DNA of 64,000 nt from Morganella psychrotolerans (GTDB lineage Bacteria; Pseudomonadota; Gammaproteobacteria; Enterobacterales; Enterobacteriaceae). Below the pieces are notes generated by a model that was given only the letters and a program-made list of their open reading frames with translations, did no database searches and was not told where the DNA came from. The position numbers were made by a program, and so were the translations under genes. The stretch covers positions 496,001 to 560,000 of the forward strand of contig NZ_LZEW01000012.1 of the NCBI RefSeq assembly GCF_001676155.1, given 5' to 3'. Shown piece by piece: positions 1 to 7,838 of this stretch (position 1 is the stretch's first letter; every line of letters begins with the position of its first letter).

Positions 1-64
1 ACATACTGTACCCGGTTATAGTTTTCTGAAAGCTCAATTCTAATGTGATCATCTGGATGAAACA

Positions 65-937
65 ATGAATCAACCTAATCGAGCCGTGGTTGCGGCAGCG
101 ACACTGTATGTTGTGCCGACACCTATCGGCAATCTGAACGACATCACTGCGCGCGCCCTGGAGGTTCTTACGCATGTCGATCTGATTGCGGCTGAAGATA
201 CACGGCATACCGGTTTGTTACTTTCTCATTTCGGGATTAATAACCGGCTGTTTGCGCTGCATGATCATAATGAACAGTATAAAGCAGATCAATTAATTAC
301 CAAATTACAGTCCGGGACGAGTATCGCATTAGTCTCCGATGCAGGTACACCATTAATTAACGATCCCGGCTATCATCTTGTCCGCCGTGCCCGTGAGGCG
401 GGGCTGACTGTTATCCCGCTGCCCGGCGCCTGCGCTGCGGTGACAGCACTGAGTGCAGCAGGTCTGCCGTCGGATCGTTTTTGTTACGAAGGGTTTCTGC
501 CGGCAAAAACAAAGAGCCGTCAGGACACATTGCAGGCGCTGGCAGAAGAGCCGAGAACACTGATTTTCTATGAATCTACGCATCGTCTTCTGGATACGCT
601 GGCAGATATGGTCACCGTGTGGGGCGCTGAGCGCTATGTTGTGCTGGCGCGGGAGCTGACAAAGACCTGGGAGTCAATTCAGGGCAAACCGGTCGGCGAA
701 TTACTGGCGTGGGTTCTGGAAGATGAGAATCGCCGTAAAGGTGAGATGGTCCTGATTGTTGAGGGCGCGAAGCCGGTTCAGAATGATGACTTCAGCCCGG
801 AAATTTTGCGCGCGCTGGCGATTATTCAAAAAGAACTGCCGCCGAAAAAAGCCGCCGCAATTGTGGCTGAGATTTACGGCGTGAAGAAAAATGCGCTGTA
901 TCGTTATACCCTGGAGAGCGACACGCCGGAAGAATGA
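65..937 (+). CDS. rsmI: 16S rRNA (cytidine1402-2'-O)-methyltransferase RsmI
   Basis: RsmI uses S-adenosylmethionine to methylate the 2'-hydroxyl of C1402 in the decoding centre of 16S rRNA. The 290-residue protein has the family's N-terminal [10 protein letters not shown] motif at about residues 19-28, the EDTRHTG segment near residue 48 and the [13 protein letters not shown] segment near residue 95, and it aligns along its whole length with what I recall of E. coli RsmI (286 residues). The ATG at 65 is the first in frame and lies next to the start of the conserved region. It is followed by the RNase P RNA gene. Identification is firm. Confidence 0.97.
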   Translation: MNQPNRAVVAAATLYVVPTPIGNLNDITARALEVLTHVDLIAAEDTRHTGLLLSHFGINNRLFALHDHNEQYKADQLITKLQSGTSIALVSDAGTPLINDPGYHLVRRAREAGLTVIPLPGACAAVTALSAAGLPSDRFCYEGFLPAKTKSRQDTLQALAEEPRTLIFYESTHRLLDTLADMVTVWGAERYVVLARELTKTWESIQGKPVGELLAWVLEDENRRKGEMVLIVEGAKPVQNDDFSPEILRALAIIQKELPPKKAAAIVAEIYGVKKNALYRYTLESDTPEE

Positions 938-977
938 TGCATTTCCCGTCATTCAGCCTTTCCGGACGGACTTATTC

Positions 978-1006
978 TGTACATCGGCAGGAAAGCCGCT
1001 TATAAT
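978..1006 (+). promoter_or_regulatory. sigma-70 promoter of rnpB
   Basis: A perfect TATAAT lies at 1001-1006 and a TGTACA -35 hexamer (4 of 6 consensus) at 978-983, spaced by 17 bp. The predicted mature 5' end of RNase P RNA at about 1014 falls 7 bp after the -10 box, where a transcript would start. Confidence 0.8.
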
Positions 1007-1013
1007 CCGCCCC

Positions 1014-1386
<373 letters not shown>

Positions 1387-1394
1387 TATAAAAA

Positions 1395-1419
1395 CCCCGC
1401 GTCTGACGCGGGGTTTTTT
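1395..1419 (+). terminator. intrinsic terminator of rnpB
   Basis: An 8-9 bp GC-rich stem (CCCCGCGT / ACGCGGGG) with a 3-nt loop is followed by six T residues. The stem is preceded by four A residues, so it could also stop transcripts from yhaK, which converges from the other side. Confidence 0.92.
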
Positions 1420-1437
1420 CATTTCAGCCGGACTGAA

Positions 1438-2136
1438 TCAGGCGATGATATCAATCAAAAGCGCCCTGCAATCTGTCCGTGCGTGAAACGTGACTTCCCG
1501 GCTGTCCTGAATAAAGGCGCCGTCACCACACTCAACCATTTCCTGCTTCTGCCCGTCACCGGCAACAACACATCCGTGTATTGACTGATAAAATGCCCGC
1601 CTGCCATACAGAGGCAGGGTGAATGAATCGCCTGCCCGAATATTCAGATGAGAGATCCTGATCCCCTGCTGTAAATCAATACTGCCGTTTTCACCATCCG
1701 GTGAGGCAATCAGCTGAACCGGAGCAGATGTCAGCGTGAGTGACTGTGCGCCTCCGCGGGAGGCGCCGGGAACGGCACGCAGCCAGATCTGAATACGGGT
1801 CAGCGGTGACTCACCGCAGGGATTGGTTTCGGTATAACTGACGCCCTTGCGTGGCGAGAAAAACCGGCACTCATCCTGTTTATTTTCAAGATACAGCCCG
1901 TCATTGTCACGAATGTCGTGTTTCCCTCTCAGGATCAGGTTTACAATATCCACATCAGGATAGGATTTGGGCTGGAATCCGGCACCGGGTGCCAGAACTT
2001 CCTGATTCAGTGCTTTCAGCGGACCATATCCCAGAAACTCCGGGTCAAAATAGTGCCCGAAAGAGAAGGCATATTTTGCCTGCAACCAGCCATAATCTGC
2101 GGAGCCGGCTTGTTTTGCGGTTCGGTGTATAATCAT
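1438..2136 (-). CDS. yhaK: pirin-family protein YhaK
   Basis: YhaK is a cytosolic bicupin of the pirin family, proposed to be a redox-sensitive protein; its reaction is not settled. The 232-residue product starts MIIHRTAKQAGSADYGW and contains FSFGHYFDPEFLGYGPL near residue 25, the hallmark of YhaK, and a C-terminal cupin ending with CGDGAFIQD. The ATG at 2136 matches the family N-terminus. It diverges from yhaJ, as in E. coli, where YhaJ is a LysR regulator of neighbouring genes. The 105 bp between the two starts is therefore the probable control region. Confidence 0.93.
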   Translation of the reverse strand: MIIHRTAKQAGSADYGWLQAKYAFSFGHYFDPEFLGYGPLKALNQEVLAPGAGFQPKSYPDVDIVNLILRGKHDIRDNDGLYLENKQDECRFFSPRKGVSYTETNPCGESPLTRIQIWLRAVPGASRGGAQSLTLTSAPVQLIASPDGENGSIDLQQGIRISHLNIRAGDSFTLPLYGRRAFYQSIHGCVVAGDGQKQEMVECGDGAFIQDSREVTFHARTDCRALLIDIIA

Positions 2137-2241
2137 GATGGTCTGCCTGCTGAGAAAAATATACTGAAATAATAAAGGGCTGGACGCCGAATTGTTAGCC
2201 AGTTAATCTGGTGGCGACATTCAAATTTTCTGATTGAGATA

Positions 2242-3141
2242 ATGATGAGTAAAGACAAAGCGTTAACGCTGGAATCATTGCGCGTGATGGATGCTATCGA
2301 CCGCCGGGGCAGTTTTGCCGCAGCGGCTGATGAGCTTGGGCGGGTGCCGTCCGCCCTGAGCTATACCATGCAGAAACTGGAAGAAGAGTTGGATGTTGTA
2401 TTATTTGATCGCTCCGGACACCGGACAAAATTTACCAATGTCGGGCGGATGTTGCTGGAGCGCGGGCGTTTACTGCTGGAAGCCGCTGAGAAGCTGACCA
2501 GTGATGCAGAAGCGCTTGCCCGCGGCTGGGAGCCGCATCTGACTATTGCCTGCGAAGCGCTGATACCGGCGGCGTCCCTGTTTCCGCTGGTGGAGAAACT
2601 GGCGCTGAAATCCACCACACAACTGACGCTGGCGACAGAAGTTCTCGCCGGCTCCTGGGAGAGACTGGAAGCCGGACGGGCAGATATCGTGATTGCGCCG
2701 GATATGCATTTCCGCTCATCTTCTGAAATTAACTCCCGCCCGCTCTATTCGGTGGTGAATGTCTATGTGGCGGCACCGGATCACCCTATTCACCGTGAGC
2801 CTGAGCCGTTATCAGAGACAACACGGGTAAAATACCGTGGTATAGCGGTGGCTGATACCGCCCGTGAGCGCCCGGTGCTGACGGTTTTGTTGCTGGATAA
2901 ACAGCGGCGCCTGACCGTCAGTTCAATAGATGATAAACACCGTGCTCTGCTGGCCGGACTGGGTGTGGCAACCATGCCGTATCCGCTGGTGGAAAAAGAT
3001 ATTCAGGAAGGTCGCCTGAAAGTGGTCGGACCGGAATACAGCCATGAAACGAATGTGATAATGGCATGGCGGCGTGACAGCATGGGTGAGGCGAAAGCCT
3101 GGTGTTTGCGTGAAATTCCGAAACTGTTTATCAATAAATAA
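2242..3141 (+). CDS. yhaJ: LysR-family transcriptional regulator YhaJ
   Basis: YhaJ has a winged helix-turn-helix DNA-binding domain at about residues 7-66 (RRGSFAAAADELGRVPSALS) and a periplasmic-binding-protein-like effector domain. The 299-residue sequence is very close to E. coli YhaJ across its length, including the VKYRGIAVADTARERPVLTV stretch and the C-terminus WCLREIPKLF. In E. coli YhaJ activates yqjF and responds to dinitrotoluene breakdown products. Here yqjF is only about 1.1 kb downstream, on the other strand. Two ATG codons start the frame; either could be used. Confidence 0.95.
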   Translation: MMSKDKALTLESLRVMDAIDRRGSFAAAADELGRVPSALSYTMQKLEEELDVVLFDRSGHRTKFTNVGRMLLERGRLLLEAAEKLTSDAEALARGWEPHLTIACEALIPAASLFPLVEKLALKSTTQLTLATEVLAGSWERLEAGRADIVIAPDMHFRSSSEINSRPLYSVVNVYVAAPDHPIHREPEPLSETTRVKYRGIAVADTARERPVLTVLLLDKQRRLTVSSIDDKHRALLAGLGVATMPYPLVEKDIQEGRLKVVGPEYSHETNVIMAWRRDSMGEAKAWCLREIPKLFINK

Positions 3142-3173
3142 GCCTGATAATAAAAAATACACTAAATCAATAA

Positions 3174-3205
3174 CCTGTCGGATATTTTCCGGCAGGTTTT
3201 TTTTT
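3174..3205 (+). terminator. intrinsic terminator of yhaJ
   Basis: CCTGTCGG pairs with CCGGCAGG (one G-U pair) around a short AT loop and is followed by nine T residues. It lies 32 bp after the yhaJ stop codon. Confidence 0.9.
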
Positions 3206-3268
3206 CGTTCAGATATTAAGACAGACCCGGATTGACAAAAAAAATACTATTTAGCATCATATAATATA

Positions 3269-3329
3269 TATACCCGACGTCATTCAGGATACAGCCAACG
3301 AACCTGCGGTTTGAATGAACAAGGGTATA
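3269..3329 (+). repeat. palindromic interspersed repeat, short form
   Basis: TATACCC and GGGTATA are terminal inverted repeats. The 61-bp element has the same outer arms as the long copies at 4129, 5915 and 9549 but lacks the central 60 bp or so. The same short form occurs at 16975. It resembles in design the palindromic elements of Yersinia and Serratia, but I cannot assign a named family. It ends just before the glycosyltransferase gene and supplies its upstream sequence. Confidence 0.85.
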
Positions 3330-3358
3330 AATTATATATCCCCGATGCAGGAGGCAAT

Positions 3359-4070
3359 GTGGATCTCAACCGGTTTATGTCAGATGAAAGTTTTACGTTA
3401 GATCATGATCTTTTTGAAAAGATAATTTATATAAATTTAAAAAACAGAACAGATCGTAATAAAAACATTCTGGCTAAATTAACTGAAATGGAGATCCCGT
3501 ATGACAAAATTATTCGCTTTGAGGCAATAGAAACCGATTTGGGGTATATCGGTTGTGCGCAGTCTCATGCAGCAGTCATGAATATGGTGATTGAAAATAG
3601 CTGGGGAACGGTATTAGTTATTGAAGATGATACGGATTTTTATACCGACCCGGAGCATATCAAACAAGCTAATACATTTTTATCCCGCCTGAAAGAAAAA
3701 AAACTGGGATGTTGCCCTCCTGGGCGGAAATTATTTTTGTGTTTATTATCATGAGCCTGAGTGTTGTCTTTTCAACCTTATGATGTCGTTCTGTGCTAAT
3801 GCCTATATTGTGAATCAGCATTATGCTGACAAGATGCTGTCGATATTTAATGAATCTGTTTATCTTATCAGTGAAACGGGTGTGCCTGATGAATCAAAAG
3901 GAATTGATGCACACTGGTGTAATTTTATGAAAGATGATAACTGGTATGGTTTATATCCCTGTATTGCTTATCAGGCAAAAGGAATAAGTAATATAAGGAA
4001 AGGATATACTGACTATGAGTATTTGTTTAATAAACCATTATCAGAACTTGAGTTTCATGATAAAGAATAA
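3359..4070 (+). CDS. glycosyltransferase family 25 (LPS-type), frame broken at an A8 run
   Basis: The product resembles family 25 (LOS/LPS) glycosyltransferases. It has the IIYINLKNRTDRN start of the fold, GCAQSHAAVM, and the VLVIEDD acidic motif that normally binds the metal and nucleotide sugar. The frame breaks at the A8 run 3696-3703. Removing one A joins it to the downstream frame (ALLGGNYF... to FHDKE) and gives 236 residues. The GTG at 3359 is preceded by AGGAGG at 3349-3354 and is the best start; an upstream TTG frame reads into the repeat and is unlikely. The gene is AT-rich compared with its neighbours and lies between two directly oriented palindromic repeats, which suggests acquisition. 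The sugar and acceptor are unknown. Confidence 0.75.
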
Positions 4071-4090
4071 CTTACAGCGTTACTCATACT

Positions 4091-4120
4091 AAAAAAAGTA
4101 TCCGCCATCAGGCGGATACT
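4091..4120 (-). terminator. bidirectional terminator between the glycosyltransferase gene and yqjF
   Basis: AGTATCCGCC and GGCGGATACT form a perfect 10-bp stem with an ATCA loop. Seven A residues precede it, giving a strong U tract for transcripts arriving from yqjF on the minus strand. The plus-strand tail is weaker. Confidence 0.85.
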
Positions 4121-4128
4121 TAAAATGT

Positions 4129-4253
4129 TATACCCAACATCATTCAGGATGCAGGCAGGCGGCAAGGGAAGACAGACGGGGAGCATACATAAGTATGTGA
4201 CCCGGCGGGCGTAGTGAAGCTAACGAACCTGCAGTTTGAATGAATAAGGGTAT
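4129..4253 (+). repeat. palindromic interspersed repeat, long form
   Basis: This is a 125-bp copy with TATACCC at one end and GGGTAT at the other, inner inverted arms (CATTCAGGATGCAGG against CCTGCAGTTTGAATG), and a central palindrome CATACATAAGTATG. It has the same orientation as the short copy at 3269 and lies in the 3' region of yqjF. Confidence 0.9.
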
Positions 4254-4289
4254 TTTATTATTTTGCTGTGTGGCTTTGCCTGAATGTTA

Positions 4290-4676
4290 TTACCATTTCT
4301 TTTTTAATAAATAATCAATACTGAATTTACCGGGGCCGGTGACAGCCAGCAGGAGAAAACCACCTGCAATAGTAAAGTTTTTCATAAACATTAACTGGTT
4401 AGCGCCTTCGGCAAAATTAGTGTGGAACAGCAGCGCGGTCAGCACAGTAAACCCGAAAGTGAAAACAGCGGTTGTCCGGGTTAAGAAACCAAACAAGATT
4501 GCCAGCCCGCCGCCGAGTTCCAGCAGAATAGTCAGTGGCAGCAGCGCGCCGGGAACACCCATTGCCTGCATATACTGCTGAGTTCCGGCATAAGCATCAC
4601 CTAATTTTCCGTATCCGGCCACAATAAATAAAACAGGCATCATGATACGTGCGATTAAAATAGCGTAATTGTTCAT
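4290..4676 (-). CDS. yqjF: DoxX-family inner membrane protein YqjF
   Basis: The 128-residue DoxX-family membrane protein has four predicted hydrophobic segments. It contains FIVAGYGKLGDAYAGTQQYMQAMGVPG near residue 17 and LFGFLTRTTAVFTFG near residue 60, both as in E. coli YqjF. DoxX proteins are linked to oxidative and thiol stress; the precise activity of YqjF is unknown. In E. coli its transcription is switched on by YhaJ, whose gene is nearby here too. It is separated from yqjK by 187 bp and so probably has its own promoter. Confidence 0.94.
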   Translation of the reverse strand: MNNYAILIARIMMPVLFIVAGYGKLGDAYAGTQQYMQAMGVPGALLPLTILLELGGGLAILFGFLTRTTAVFTFGFTVLTALLFHTNFAEGANQLMFMKNFTIAGGFLLLAVTGPGKFSIDYLLKKKW

Positions 4677-4863
4677 TGAGAGATCCTTATTAGCTCAACA
4701 ATATTGAATTTATAAATCTGCAGGCAGAGTCACTTATTCTTCATTTAAATGGCACGATATGCCAATACGTTTTGTTGGACTAATAGTATGTGCGAATGAG
4801 AAGGATTGTTAGCAAGAATTCTTCATGAACAAATTCAAATTTTTTGATTTTGAAAGAAAGAGG

Positions 4864-5169
4864 TTAACTGTGAGGTTTATTGCGGGGTAAATTGGATTGT
4901 ATGGTGCGTATCACGCCCCATAACCCAATGGCGCGTTGTCCCCAGCGGTACAGTTTCTTCGGATGACGGACAGAGAATACAGAGATAAGACTAAGACCGG
5001 CTATTACCAGCGGACGCAGTTGCACCACTGTCTGCCAGGTTCTGTCCAGTGATTCTGTCTTTTCCAGCCAATGTTCAGTGGTCTGTGATAAATCGCTGCG
5101 TTGTGCAGCGATGGTATCAATCAGTGCCTGCTTACGTAATGCCCGTTCAGCGCGGGTCTGTTTATTCAT
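4864..5169 (-). CDS. yqjK: YqjK-like family protein
   Basis: This 101-residue protein has a charged, helical N-terminal half (NKQTRAERALRKQALIDTIA) and one hydrophobic segment near residues 52-66 (LRPLVIAGLSLISVFSV). It matches E. coli YqjK in length and gene position. Its start overlaps the yqjE stop by 4 bp, so the two are translationally coupled. Its function is unknown; the operon partners are ribosome-associated or membrane proteins of stationary phase. Confidence 0.9.
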   Translation of the reverse strand: MNKQTRAERALRKQALIDTIAAQRSDLSQTTEHWLEKTESLDRTWQTVVQLRPLVIAGLSLISVFSVRHPKKLYRWGQRAIGLWGVIRTIQSNLPRNKPHS

Positions 5170-5576
5170 GATGTTGCTCCTGCTGTTTTTTTTTCCAGCA
5201 GTTGCTTATCAATCGCCAGTTGTTCGCGGGTCGCACTCAGCAGCGATGATTTACGGGCTTTGCGGACAGCGGACAGTGCAAAAATCAGCGCGCCTCCCAG
5301 CAAGACTACCGTCGTGACCGCCAGTGCGGTCAGACGATAGACGGGATCAACCGCCCACATGACCAGGATAAGCAAACTCATCAGCCCGAAAGCGGTCAGC
5401 AACAGTGCAACGCCGGCCAGTAAAATCAGCTGGATAAGGTTGGCTTTTTCCTCTTCAAGCTCTGTGGCAATGAGCCTGAGGCGGGTTTCAGCCATGCTGA
5501 CCACAATAGTGGCGATGCGCGTCAATGTGTCGAGGAGCCCTTTACCGGGCCCCTGCGGACGTTCAGATTCAGCCAT
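5166..5576 (-). CDS. yqjE: phage-holin-like membrane protein YqjE
   Basis: YqjE belongs to the holin superfamily 6 / Actinobacterial holin-X-like group. The 136-residue sequence has an amphipathic N-terminus (GLLDTLTRIATIVVSMAETR), then two membrane segments at about residues 45-75 and 80-105. It sits between yqjD and yqjK with a 3-bp gap and a 4-bp overlap, as in E. coli. The molecular role is not established. Confidence 0.92.
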   Translation of the reverse strand: MAESERPQGPGKGLLDTLTRIATIVVSMAETRLRLIATELEEEKANLIQLILLAGVALLLTAFGLMSLLILVMWAVDPVYRLTALAVTTVVLLGGALIFALSAVRKARKSSLLSATREQLAIDKQLLEKKTAGATS

Positions 5577-5579
5577 AAC

Positions 5580-5882
5580 TCAGCGACGGGTCAGTAAAAC
5601 GCCTAACACGACACCCACAGCAGCGCCGATCCCGACACCTGTCCATGGATTTTCTTTCACATAGTTATCCGCACGACCGGCCATCTCTTTGGTTTGCTGG
5701 ATAACCTGCTCTTTACCTTCCGTCAGGCGGGCACGGGAATTCTGTAACGCGGCCTGTGCTTTTTTCTTCAGTGAATCCAGCTCTTCTTTTGATTTATTTT
5801 CTGCATTACCTAACACAGATTCCAGAGTATCAGCCAATGATTTCAGTTCGGCGCGTAACTCTTCATTTGAATGATGTGACAT
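5580..5882 (-). CDS. yqjD: ElaB/YqjD/DUF883 membrane-anchored ribosome-binding protein YqjD
   Basis: YqjD is a tail-anchored inner membrane protein that in E. coli binds 70S ribosomes in stationary phase. The protein is 100 residues. It starts MSHHSNEELRAELKSL, continues with a lysine- and glutamate-rich helix, and ends with the family motif KENPWTGVGIGAAVGVVLGVLL followed by RR. I place the start at the ATG at 5882 because AAGGAG lies 5 bp upstream and the length then equals the family's. The open frame extends further upstream, but only into the repeat at 5915-6040. Confidence 0.93.
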   Translation of the reverse strand: MSHHSNEELRAELKSLADTLESVLGNAENKSKEELDSLKKKAQAALQNSRARLTEGKEQVIQQTKEMAGRADNYVKENPWTGVGIGAAVGVVLGVLLTRR

Positions 5883-5914
5883 AGGAACTCCTTGTGATTG
5901 TGTAACCAAGGTTA

Positions 5915-6040
5915 TATACCCAACGTCATTCAAGATGCAGGAAGGCGGCAAGGGAAGATCGCCGGGGAGCATACATCAGTATGTGACCCAGCGATCTGAG
6001 TGCAGCCAACACACCTGCAGTTTGAATGAATAAGGGTATA
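5915..6040 (+). repeat. palindromic interspersed repeat, long form
   Basis: This 126-bp copy runs from TATACCC to GGGTATA, with the same arms and central CATACATCAGTATG palindrome as the copy at 4129. It lies 33 bp upstream of the yqjD start, between yqjA and yqjD, and would be part of any transcript running across both. Confidence 0.9.
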
Positions 6041-6195
6041 AGTGCAATTGAGGTCTAATGATAGTGTATTTTCCGGCGTTGTCCTGCACATTTCAGGCGG
6101 TGGGCGATTAATTCAGAATAAACTGCGGGGAAATGAAAGCTTGCGGGATGATATTCCCCGGTCTACGCAATTTCAGCGACAGACCGGGAAAGGAT

Positions 6196-6879
6196 TTATT
6201 GCGGGGTGATATCCGTATCGGTATTTTTTGTCCGCTTGCGTCTCCAGACAACCCACAGGCTGGCAATTAACCCGCAGACTAATAGGACAACCGGGATAAT
6301 CATCAGAATATTCATCAGATAATGCTCATACTTGCGGAAAAGCGGACTGATGCCCAGGCAATACCCGAGAGAGGTTAAAATTCCGACCCAGAGAAAACCA
6401 CTCAGCCAGTTAAAAAACTGGAAACGACGGGAACTCAGACCCGCAATCCCCGCCAGCATCGGCAGTAATGTACGGATAAAGGCAAGAAAGCGGCCGACTA
6501 ACAGCGCGGCAAGACCATGACGGTGAAATAACCCGTGTGCGCGCTGGTGATAATGAGGCGGCAAATGTGACAGCCAGCCTTGTACCATACGCGTATTACT
6601 GAGCCAGCGCCCCTGCAGATACCCGACCCAGCAACCCAGGCTGGCACCGGCGGTAAGAACAATCAATGTCGTCGGAAAATCCAGCGTATCTTTTGCGATT
6701 AATACCCCGACCAGGATGAGCAGGCTGTCACCGGGTAAGAAGGCGGCAGGAAGCAGGCCATTTTCCAGAAAAAGGATGGCGAACAGCATAATATAGATAG
6801 CCCATAACAGAGATGGGTTTGACAGGGTCACATAATCCTGATGCCAAAGTGCAAAAAAGAGTTGCTGCATTGTTTCCAT
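6196..6879 (-). CDS. yqjA: DedA-family membrane protein YqjA
   Basis: YqjA is a DedA-family inner membrane transporter needed in E. coli for alkaline pH and drug tolerance, and thought to move lipids or ions by proton coupling. The 227-residue sequence carries the signature FLENGLLPAAFLPGDSLLILVG near residue 40, and GRFLAFIRTLLPMLAGIAGL near residue 130 with the conserved arginines. It then has hydrophobic segments to a basic C-terminus. The ATG at 6879 follows AGGAA at a normal distance; a TTG one codon earlier is less likely. yqjB, which follows yqjA in E. coli, is absent. Confidence 0.94.
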   Translation of the reverse strand: METMQQLFFALWHQDYVTLSNPSLLWAIYIMLFAILFLENGLLPAAFLPGDSLLILVGVLIAKDTLDFPTTLIVLTAGASLGCWVGYLQGRWLSNTRMVQGWLSHLPPHYHQRAHGLFHRHGLAALLVGRFLAFIRTLLPMLAGIAGLSSRRFQFFNWLSGFLWVGILTSLGYCLGISPLFRKYEHYLMNILMIIPVVLLVCGLIASLWVVWRRKRTKNTDTDITPQ

Positions 6880-7838
6880 CAAGTATTCCTAAAACTGAAG
6901 TAGGCCTATTTCGTCGATCGGGTGTGTTCAGGTAAAGAACCACAGAACATCTGTAATGATGTTTGCGGCAGGTAACCCCTGATATACGTGTTGCAAGACC
7001 GGGTCACTTTAGCAAATTAGGGGTAACGGAGACAGTGAATTTTTTCCGGATAACGTAAGATGATATTAAGGTGAGATTTTTATTTTTCAGTTTATATCTG
7101 TTGTTAAATCAATAAGTTCTGCGATGAAAGTGCCATTTTTAATCAAAGCTGCTGTTAATGAAAGACTTTTCCGGGGCTATTGCATTTAAATCATCTGTTT
7201 TAATGGCGGGTGTAATTGGCTGTCAGAGGTATCATGAATATATAACAATTGAGTGAAAAATAATCACATAAAAATTATTTTTATATTTTAATTTTAAAAA
7301 TCATAGTGTTATTCAATTATTTGTCACTGAAGTGGCAAAAGAGCTAAATCGGCAATCATTAACAGAATTGGAGATGTTTTATTTTTCCGGACATATTTTA
7401 TGTTATGTCAGGATCAGTACTCTGATGATTATTCGCAAACCGGCAAAATACCGGGGGTTATGCAGGATAAATCAGGTAATAACCAAAATGAATTAATTAG
7501 GTTAAGTTATTAATAGTTGTGACCAAAGTGCCATGCTGTGTTAATAATTTGTATAACCCCTCTTTTTGTGGAATATTGTTCTGGGTTTTGTGGTGTTTTT
7601 GAAACTTAAAAACTAAGTTTATTGTTTTTTTTTAGGGTAATAAATTGTGATCATGGCGTCATAATTCAAAAATTATTAAAATTAATCACATTGCGGAATC
7701 CATTTCAACCAGATGAATTTAAACGTTTATTTTATAATTTTTCACGATATTGATTATTTGCTGATCATTTGAAATGCAACTAATTTGGCGCAAAATAGCG
7801 GTATTACTCTTGTGTAATTTACTATTTTGGAGCTAATT
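6880..7838. other. long AT-rich intergenic region upstream of the decarboxylase gene
   Basis: No convincing gene is seen in these 950 bp. The first 100 bp should hold the yqjA promoter. The rest is strongly AT-rich and is the 5' region of the decarboxylase gene. The decamer AAAGTGCCAT appears twice, at 7127-7136 and 7525-7534, and a related AAGTGGCAAA lies near 7329. I could not fix the promoter hexamers with confidence. Confidence 0.6.
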
